From Flavobacteriales bacterium (GTDB lineage: Bacteria; Bacteroidota; Bacteroidia; Flavobacteriales_E; Vicingaceae), in NCBI GenBank assembly GCA_016763135.1, contig JAESUI010000341.1:1-12321 (forward strand): a stretch of DNA of 12,321 bases, written 5' to 3'. The notes below the pieces were generated by a model. It saw nothing but the letters and a program-made list of their open reading frames with translations. It was not told the DNA's origin and did not search any database. Each line of letters opens with the position of its first letter. The first letter of the stretch is position 1. The translations under genes were made by a program, and so were the position numbers. Shown here piece after piece: positions 7,934 through 12,321 of this stretch.

Positions 7934-8231
7934 ACTTTATAGTTATATTATTAGTTTTCTTAATGTAGACTTCTTTTCCATTTACTATAGTCTTAGTATA
8001 ACCATTAGACAATGGATCATTAGATCCTTCATCCATCACAATAGTTTTGGATTTATTATTAGTTTTATTTGAAGTGGAATCATTATTCGTACCACTACTT
8101 TTTTTAACTATAGTAGTTGCTTTCTTTTCTACTATAGTAGTTGCTTTCTTTTCTACTATAGTAGAATTTGTTTGAGAAAACCCCAAACTAGCTATTGCAA
8201 GAAATGAAAATGTTATAAAATATTTTATCAT
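7920..8231 (-). CDS. Small secreted protein with repeated TIV motif, unknown function
   Basis: A 103-residue protein of unknown function. Residues 1-19 form a signal peptide (IKYFITFSFLAIASLGFS, cleavage before QT). The mature 84 residues are polar, rich in Lys, Thr, Asn and Ser, and without Cys. The tripeptide TIV occurs five times: STIVEKKAT, TTIVEKKAT, TTIVKKSS, KTIVMDEG, KTIVNGKEVYIKK. The first two copies are encoded by a perfect 24-base tandem duplication. The C-terminal part (TIVNGKEVYIKKTNNITIKY) could form a small beta unit; the middle is probably disordered. It lies at the head of the minus-strand unit and its 3' end overlaps the T9SS cargo gene by 14 bases, so the two are likely co-expressed and may act together at the surface. 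The ATG at 8231 is the only start that gives a full signal peptide. Confidence 0.65.
   Translation of the reverse strand: MIKYFITFSFLAIASLGFSQTNSTIVEKKATTIVEKKATTIVKKSSGTNNDSTSNKTNNKSKTIVMDEGSNDPLSNGYTKTIVNGKEVYIKKTNNITIKYEPK
8107..8165 (-). repeat. 24-bp tandem repeat with embedded palindrome
   Basis: Two identical 24-bp units (8107-8130, 8131-8154) followed by an 11-base partial third copy (8155-8165) lie in the 103-residue gene. Each unit contains ACTATAGT; in the second and third copies the flanks extend this to the palindrome CTACTATAGTAG, and in the third to the 16-bp palindrome TTCTACTATAGTAGAA (8151-8166). Each unit encodes eight residues (TIVEKKAT), so unit gain or loss keeps the frame. 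Confidence 0.9.
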
Positions 8232-8608
8232 AATATTATATGTTTTACCTCATGTAATACGGAAACCACTTATATTGGTGCCTATATATAATTATCTTAG
8301 CTAAGTGGTTTAAATCCTTTATAAACAAAGGGTTTTACAGGGTGATCACTTCAATACTTAGTACTTTAACCTACTAAATACTAGGTAAATATACTGATTT
8401 GTTAAATATAAAACAAATAGATCCCCTAATTGTTAATAAATAAACAAATGATTATTGGAATCCTAATTTGATTTAAATCATATATTCGTCAATAATACTA
8501 GCAATAACAGTTTGATGAAACTCCTTTCTAAAAAAGGATTAATCATAAAAAATAAATTCTTTTCTTAATATTGTTAATTAAAAAGAGCAAATCCATAAAA
8601 ATTACAAC
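8232..8608. other. 377-bp divergent intergenic region, AT-rich with inverted repeats
   Basis: This stretch separates the minus-strand pair from the plus-strand spermidine-synthase-like gene and must hold both promoters. I found no exact TAnnTTTG box in either direction; the nearest on plus is TAATATTG (8566-8573, one mismatch), 35 bases before the TTG start. Inverted repeats present: AAACCACTTA/TAAGTGGTTT (8263-8311), GTGATCAC (8342-8349), an imperfect TACTTAGTA/TACTAGGTA pair (about 8356-8388), ATTTGTT/AACAAAT (8397-8418), the palindrome TGATTTAAATCA (8469-8480) and TCCTTT/AAAGGA (8522-8538). The string AAACAAA recurs at 8323, 8411 and 8442. No coding ORF of credible length and no RNA gene was recognised. 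Confidence 0.6.
8263..8311. repeat. 10-bp inverted repeat with 29-base loop
   Basis: AAACCACTTA (8263-8272) and TAAGTGGTTT (8302-8311) are exact inverted copies. They lie 32-80 bases upstream of the ATG of the minus-strand gene at 8231. This is the longest exact inverted repeat in the intergenic region and could be an RNA stem in the 5' leader or a spaced operator for a dimeric regulator. There is no T run on either side, so it is not an intrinsic terminator. Confidence 0.45.
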
Positions 8609-10129
8609 TTGAACAAAATCTTTAAACGATTAATTTACATTCTTGCCTTTATAGAAGGTGGAGCAGTAATGTGCGTAGAGCTGTGTAGTGCAAAAATTCT
8701 ATCACCTTATTTTGGAACCTCTATTTATGTTTGGGCAGCAGTTTTAGGAATAACGTTAACGGCCTTAATGTGCGGTTACTATTTAGGAGGTTATATCTCT
8801 GCTAAAAATAGAAAACAACCAATTATTTTTTGGTTAATGTTAATAGCTGGTTGCTTCGTTACTATTACCCCAATAATTAGCGACATTATACTTCCAATAA
8901 CTATTAATTTAAATTTATTAACTGGAACTATTATTTCTTTAATGTGCTTTTTGTTTATCCCACTAATGTTATTTGGAGCAGTTTCCCCTTTAATTATTAA
9001 CCTATTAACCAATGAGGCAAAAGAATCTGGACAAAGCACAGGGAATGTTTATGCAATATCTACTCTCGGAGGAATTATAACAACTTTTACTGTTGGTTTT
9101 TATACACTTCCAGAATTTGGAATTACCTATACTTTATATGGTTATGGAATTTTAGTAATGGCTATTGCAGCTTATCTATTTATTAAAACAAAAACATTTA
9201 AAACTACCGTTTCATTAATATTTTTGGCTGGCATATTAAGTTTTAATTTTCAAAACAAATCCGATAGCAAAGAAATCGTTTACCAATCAGAAGGGATTTT
9301 AGGAGAGATTAAGGTAGTTGACAGAACGTTATTTAATTATAAAGAAAATATTTACAAAAACTATAGAGAGTTAATGGTTAACAACATTTCTCAAACCATC
9401 ATGAATATGGAAAATCCTGATGAGAGCTACTGGGGCTATGTTGACGCATTAATTTACAACATTAACTCTTATGCTAATAAAGGTAAAAAAGCATTACTAT
9501 TAGGACTAGGAGGAGGAACCGTTTACAGACAACTTGCCAATAACAATTATAACATTGATGTTGTAGAAATAGATAACAGAATTGAGAACATCGCAAAGAC
9601 CTATTTTAATATAGATAATGATATAAATGTAATCATTGATGATGCTAGGCATTACATCAACACAACTGATAAGAAATATGATGTTATTATATATGATTTA
9701 TACCATAGTGAAACTCCCCCAATCCATTTAATGACTAAAGAAGCTTTTAATGAAATTAAAACTAAACTAAACAAAGAAGGAATTTTAATAATCAATTTTT
9801 ACGGTTTTATTACTGGGTCTAAAGGAAAAGCAGCACGTTCAATCTATAAATCTTTGCTAGACCAAAAATTTAATGTTAGACTTTTAGGAACTCCTGGTGA
9901 AGAAAAATCAAGAAACTTACTATTTGTTTGTAGCAATGATAATTTATCATCTAAAAATAACATTATACATGACCTTATATATGAAATGGATATAGACTTT
10001 AATAATGCTGTATTACTAACTGATGATAAACCCATATTAGAACACATTTATTTAGAAGCTGCACTAGCTTGGAGAAAAGACTATAATGAAGTAAATGCAA
10101 AATATTTCTTAAAAAAACATTCCAATTGA
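8609..10129 (+). CDS. Membrane-fused spermidine-synthase-like protein
   Basis: A 506-residue fusion. The N-terminal half (about 7-215) holds 7-8 membrane helices and begins YILAFIEGGAVMCVELCSAK / ILSPYFGTSIYVWAA, the hallmark of the membrane part of fused MFS/spermidine-synthase-like proteins. The C-terminal half (about 222-480) has the polyamine-synthase/Rossmann methyltransferase fold: YQSEGILGEIKVVD (225-238, the usual entry strand), the nucleotide-binding loop LLGLGGGTVYRQL (297-309), acidic VVEID ending in Asp322, DDARHYI (344-350) and YDVIIYDLYHSETPPIHL (357-374), where Asp363 occupies the position of the catalytic Asp. The real substrate of such fusions is mostly unknown; aminopropyl transfer from decarboxylated SAM is the model reaction. 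The start must be TTG at 8609: an in-frame TAA is at 8579-8581 and the first ATG (codon 21) lies inside helix 1. It overlaps the DinB gene by TTGA. Confidence 0.82.
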   Translation: MNKIFKRLIYILAFIEGGAVMCVELCSAKILSPYFGTSIYVWAAVLGITLTALMCGYYLGGYISAKNRKQPIIFWLMLIAGCFVTITPIISDIILPITINLNLLTGTIISLMCFLFIPLMLFGAVSPLIINLLTNEAKESGQSTGNVYAISTLGGIITTFTVGFYTLPEFGITYTLYGYGILVMAIAAYLFIKTKTFKTTVSLIFLAGILSFNFQNKSDSKEIVYQSEGILGEIKVVDRTLFNYKENIYKNYRELMVNNISQTIMNMENPDESYWGYVDALIYNINSYANKGKKALLLGLGGGTVYRQLANNNYNIDVVEIDNRIENIAKTYFNIDNDINVIIDDARHYINTTDKKYDVIIYDLYHSETPPIHLMTKEAFNEIKTKLNKEGILIINFYGFITGSKGKAARSIYKSLLDQKFNVRLLGTPGEEKSRNLLFVCSNDNLSSKNNIIHDLIYEMDIDFNNAVLLTDDKPILEHIYLEAALAWRKDYNEVNAKYFLKKHSN

Positions 10130-10623
10130 GTAAAACAGAGACAGAAACTTTAGTTGAAACATTAGAATTATCTAGAGATTTAACCAAGTATTACCTGAAG
10201 AATTTAGAACATCAAGATATCTATAAAGTATTTGAAATTGAAGGAAAACAACTTAACAGTATTATTTGGTTAATTGCACACATAACTGTTTCAGAAAATT
10301 GGCTGTTATTAGTTTGTACTGGTGGAGAAAAAGTTAGCATTCCTTGGGCTCGGCAATTTGGTTTAGGCTCCGAGATTCCTAAGAAGGAAGATTGCCCTCC
10401 TTTTGAGGAGGTATTATCTTACTTTAAACAAGTACACGAAGAAGCCATTGCTTATGTTAGTCAACTTTCTGATGATGATTTAGGTAAACCTACCACCAAC
10501 GGAATAGATTTTGGTGGGGGAGATAGTGTTAGAGCAATTATCAAACATGCGATAAGGCATGAAGGCACTCATGCTGGGCATTTAGGTTGGTTATGTAAGC
10601 TATTTGGTGTAAAAACTATTTGA
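10126..10623 (+). CDS. DinB-superfamily protein (DinB_2-like)
   Basis: A 165-residue mostly helical protein of the DinB/YfiT four-helix-bundle fold, a group that uses three His to bind a divalent metal and often acts as thiol-dependent transferase or has no known activity. Visible ligand candidates are His52 in IIWLIAHITVSENWLL and the C-terminal cluster IKHAIRHEGTHAGHLGWL with His141, His145, His149 and His152; the family normally uses one His in the first and two in the last helix. The segment PWARQFGLGSEIPKKEDCPP is also typical of this branch. The start is TTG at 10126, overlapping the preceding stop as TTGA. The protein has no internal Met codon, so no ATG alternative exists. The overlap shows translational coupling with the spermidine-synthase-like gene, but no shared pathway is known. 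No terminator with a T run is seen before rho. Confidence 0.85.
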   Translation: MSKTETETLVETLELSRDLTKYYLKNLEHQDIYKVFEIEGKQLNSIIWLIAHITVSENWLLLVCTGGEKVSIPWARQFGLGSEIPKKEDCPPFEEVLSYFKQVHEEAIAYVSQLSDDDLGKPTTNGIDFGGGDSVRAIIKHAIRHEGTHAGHLGWLCKLFGVKTI

Positions 10624-10675
10624 CAAAAAAATAACTTAATTATTAGATATTAATATTTTATTCGTACTATTGTAC

Positions 10676-10707
10676 TATCAGTATCCTGATAACGTTATTA
10701 TCATAAC
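10676..10707. repeat. Overlapping hairpins in the rho leader region
   Basis: TATCAG-tatc-CTGATA (10676-10691) and GTTAT-tatc-ATAAC (10694-10707) are two adjacent small hairpins with the same TATC loop. They compete with a central palindrome ATAACGTTAT (10689-10698). They lie 52-84 bases after the DinB stop and about 150 bases before rho. They may end the upstream transcript or be part of the rho leader; no T run follows. Confidence 0.35.
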
Positions 10708-10785
10708 AAATTATTATACTTTACAAAATCATTAAAAGCGACTTAATAAAAGGAGCGAACTAAAATAAATTACCATCACAAATAA

Positions 10786-10804
10786 AATTACAATCCTTGT
10801 AATT
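10786..10804. repeat. 8-bp hairpin upstream of rho
   Basis: AATTACAA-tcc-TTGTAATT is a perfect 8-bp stem with a 3-base loop, 55 bases before the rho ATG. On plus it is followed by ATAAATTAAAAAAATC, so it is no terminator in that direction. As Rho is commonly autoregulated through its own leader, a regulatory stem is possible, but the sequence gives no further proof. Confidence 0.4.
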
Positions 10805-10859
10805 ATAAATTAAAAAAATCTATACGATTAAAATATATTAAAAATTATTAAATTATTAC

Positions 10860-12321
10860 ATGTACGATATTATTGAATTAAACAAGAAGTTAGTAAATGA
10901 ACTTCGTGACATCGCTAAAGAACTAGAGATTAAAAAAGCAGATAAACTTAAAAAAGAAGACTTAGTTTATCAAATTTTAGATCAACAAGCGATAAACCCA
11001 CCTAAGAAAGAAGCCCCAGCTGAGAAAAAAAGAGTTCCTGCGGGATCTTCAACTGGAGCTACTTCTAAACCGAAAAGAAAAAGAATACCATCAGATAAAC
11101 CAAGTTTATTTAACGATGCACCGAATCCAAACCAAGCTAAAAATCCAGATCAAAACACAAATAACCCTAGCCCAGTAACTACTAATACTCCTGAGAGTAA
11201 ACCAGCAGTTCAAAAGGCGCCTGAAAGTAAACCAGAAGTTCAAAAAGCTCCTGAAAATAAACAAGAAACTCCAAGGCCTCAGCAAAAACAAGCTAGTCCT
11301 GCTCCTAAAAGAGAAGACAATAGACCTGATAATCGTGAGAAAAGAGACAGCGGGAATGGTAATGGAAACCAAAACAAACCTAACCACAGCCACAGAAATA
11401 AAGCTGATGATCATGGGTATGATTTTGATGGAATTATAGTTAGTGAAGGTGTTTTAGAAACAATGCCTGATGGATACGGATTTTTACGTTCTTCGGATTA
11501 CAACTATTTAAATTCTCCTGATGATATTTATGTATCTCAATCTCAAATAAAATTATTTGGATTAAAAACAGGTGATACCGTAAGAGGAAGTGTTAGACCA
11601 CCAAAAGTTGGCGAGAAATATTTTCCACTTATTAAAGTAGTATCTATTAACAATAGAACTCCAGATGTTGTAAGAGACAGAGTTCCTTTTAAATACTTAA
11701 CACCTGTTTTTCCTAATCAAAAATTAAATTTAGTTAGCGATAAAAACCCAACTGTATCTAACAGAATAATTGATTTGTTTACTCCTATAGGAAAAGGACA
11801 AAGGGGAATGATTGTAGCACAACCTAAAACAGGAAAAACAACGTTATTAAAAGATCTTGCAAATGCTATCGCAGAAAACCACCCAGAAGTTTATTTATTG
11901 ATTTTATTAATTGATGAAAGACCTGAAGAGGTTACAGATATGGCTCGTAGCGTAAATGCTGAAGTTGTTGCGTCTACTTTTGATGAGCCTGCTGAAAAAC
12001 ACGTAAAATTGGCCAACCTTGTTTTAGAAAAGGGAAAAAGAATGGTTGAATGTGGACATGATGTTGTTATCTTGTTGGATTCAATTACTCGTCTGGCTCG
12101 TGCTTATAATACTGTTGTTCCATCTTCTGGAAAGATTTTATCTGGTGGGGTGGATGCCAACGCGTTGCATAAGCCAAAAAGATTCTTTGGAGCTGCACGT
12201 AATGTGGAGAATGGTGGGTCTTTAACTATTTTGGCAACTGGGCAAGAGCAGGACATAAATCCTCTTGCTAGCTTTATGGAGAGGGGTAAAAAATATTATA
12301 TAGAAAGGGATATATATGTTA
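10860..12321 (+). CDS. rho: Transcription termination factor Rho (3' end outside window, aberrant last 27 codons)
   Basis: Rho is a hexameric RNA-dependent ATPase that ends transcription. The frame is open to the window edge: 487 codons from ATG 10860. Domains: Rho N-terminal helical domain (about 1-45, LNKKLVNELRDIAKELEI); a long disordered Lys/Pro/Asn-rich linker (about 46-182), common in Bacteroidota; the RNA-binding cold-shock-like domain (about 185-290) with DGYGFLR (204-210) and DDIYVSQSQIKLFGLKTGD; and the ATPase core with Walker A QPKTGKTT (321-328), IDERPEEVTDM (351-361), Walker B VVILLD (402-407), and the Q-loop SSGKILSGGVDANALHKPKR (422-441) with RFFGAARN after it. From residue 461 on the frame stays open but no longer resembles Rho (see 12240-12321); the R-loop and arginine finger are thus not seen. 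No ATG occurs between the DinB stop and this start, and there is no Shine-Dalgarno sequence nearby. Confidence 0.93.
   Translation, partial: MYDIIELNKKLVNELRDIAKELEIKKADKLKKEDLVYQILDQQAINPPKKEAPAEKKRVPAGSSTGATSKPKRKRIPSDKPSLFNDAPNPNQAKNPDQNTNNPSPVTTNTPESKPAVQKAPESKPEVQKAPENKQETPRPQQKQASPAPKREDNRPDNREKRDSGNGNGNQNKPNHSHRNKADDHGYDFDGIIVSEGVLETMPDGYGFLRSSDYNYLNSPDDIYVSQSQIKLFGLKTGDTVRGSVRPPKVGEKYFPLIKVVSINNRTPDVVRDRVPFKYLTPVFPNQKLNLVSDKNPTVSNRIIDLFTPIGKGQRGMIVAQPKTGKTTLLKDLANAIAENHPEVYLLILLIDERPEEVTDMARSVNAEVVASTFDEPAEKHVKLANLVLEKGKRMVECGHDVVILLDSITRLARAYNTVVPSSGKILSGGVDANALHKPKRFFGAARNVENGGSLTILATGQEQDINPLASFMERGKKYYIERDIYV
11190..11279 (+). repeat. 30-bp tandem repeat in the Rho linker
   Basis: Three 30-base units (11190, 11220, 11250) encode PESKPAVQKA, PESKPEVQKA and the more diverged PENKQETPRP. 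They lie in the disordered linker between the N-terminal and RNA-binding domains and keep the frame, so copy number can vary without harming the core. Confidence 0.75.
12240..12321 (+). other. Break of Rho homology at the right edge
   Basis: After GGSLTILAT (ends at 12239) every Rho I know continues A-L-x-(D/E)-T-G-S-K-M-D-E-V, one of the most conserved stretches of the family. Here the frame reads GQEQDINPLASFMERGKKYY, then IERDIYV to the edge. None of the three forward frames restores the Rho sequence, so a simple frameshift does not explain it. Possible causes are an inserted element, an intron or intein-like insertion, or a chimeric join in the assembly. The segment is too short to identify. 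Confidence 0.6.

Noticed and set aside
8107..8165. CRISPR-like array
   Set aside because: The repeats are directly adjacent without unique spacers and lie in frame in a coding region; it is a tandem duplication.
8522..8538. Hairpin TCCTTT/AAAGGA as a terminator
   Set aside because: The stem is only 6 bp and no T run follows on either strand; it lies in a region where promoters, not terminators, are expected.
8515..8568. 17-codon ORF (MKLLSKKGLIIKNKFFS) upstream of the spermidine-synthase-like gene
   Set aside because: It is short, AT-rich and has no Shine-Dalgarno sequence or conserved feature; a leader peptide cannot be supported from the sequence.
11106..11414. 102-residue minus-strand ORF opposite the rho linker
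   Set aside because: It is the antisense of the low-complexity Lys/Pro/Asn linker of Rho; the hydrophobic Ser/Phe/Arg-rich product is a composition artefact, and the Rho frame is clearly the coding one.

Overview
The window looks like a piece of a chromosome from the Bacteroidota, most likely a flavobacterium-like marine or environmental lineage. The evidence is the strongly AT-rich composition, the Bat (aerotolerance) genes batD-batE, a secreted protein with a type IX secretion (T9SS) C-terminal sorting domain, lipoproteins built of surface beta-propeller repeats, TAnnTTTG-type -7 boxes, the general lack of Shine-Dalgarno sequences, and a Rho factor with the long charged linker typical of this phylum. 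No tRNA, rRNA, CRISPR array, transposase or phage gene was found.

Layout. (1) Positions 1-1670: the 3' part of batD and complete batE on the plus strand, overlapping by ATGA; this is the end of a Bat operon. (2) 1711-5124: a seven-repeat beta-propeller lipoprotein, then fmt (methionyl-tRNA formyltransferase) and an MFS-type membrane transporter coupled to it by a TTGA overlap. (3) 5216-6220: a second, unrelated propeller lipoprotein of the Reg_prop repeat type. (4) 6221-6481: a convergent region with a symmetrical hairpin, a probable 33-residue single-pass membrane protein on the minus strand that has not been called elsewhere, and a strong intrinsic terminator. (5) 8231 back to 6482, minus strand: a small secreted TIV-repeat protein overlapping a 483-residue T9SS cargo protein. 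(6) 8232-8608: a 377-base divergent intergenic region with several inverted repeats. (7) 8609-10623, plus strand: a membrane-fused spermidine-synthase-like enzyme and a DinB-family protein, again joined by TTGA. (8) 10624-12321: a hairpin-rich leader and the rho gene, open at the right edge.

How the genes relate. BatD and BatE belong to one envelope complex. Fmt and the transporter are probably co-transcribed, without an obvious functional link. The 8231-6482 pair is an export unit whose second product is attached to or released from the cell surface by T9SS. The propeller lipoproteins are likely also on the envelope. Rho and Fmt are core housekeeping functions, so the window is mainly ordinary chromosome with lineage-specific surface genes between.

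Points most worth a second look: the Rho reading frame loses all similarity to Rho exactly after the conserved LTILAT segment (about 12240), in the most conserved part of the protein; four of the eleven genes must start with TTG; there is a likely unannotated small membrane protein at 6268-6369; and fmt appears to be transcribed almost leaderless. I did not find a convincing new multi-gene defence or metabolic system.
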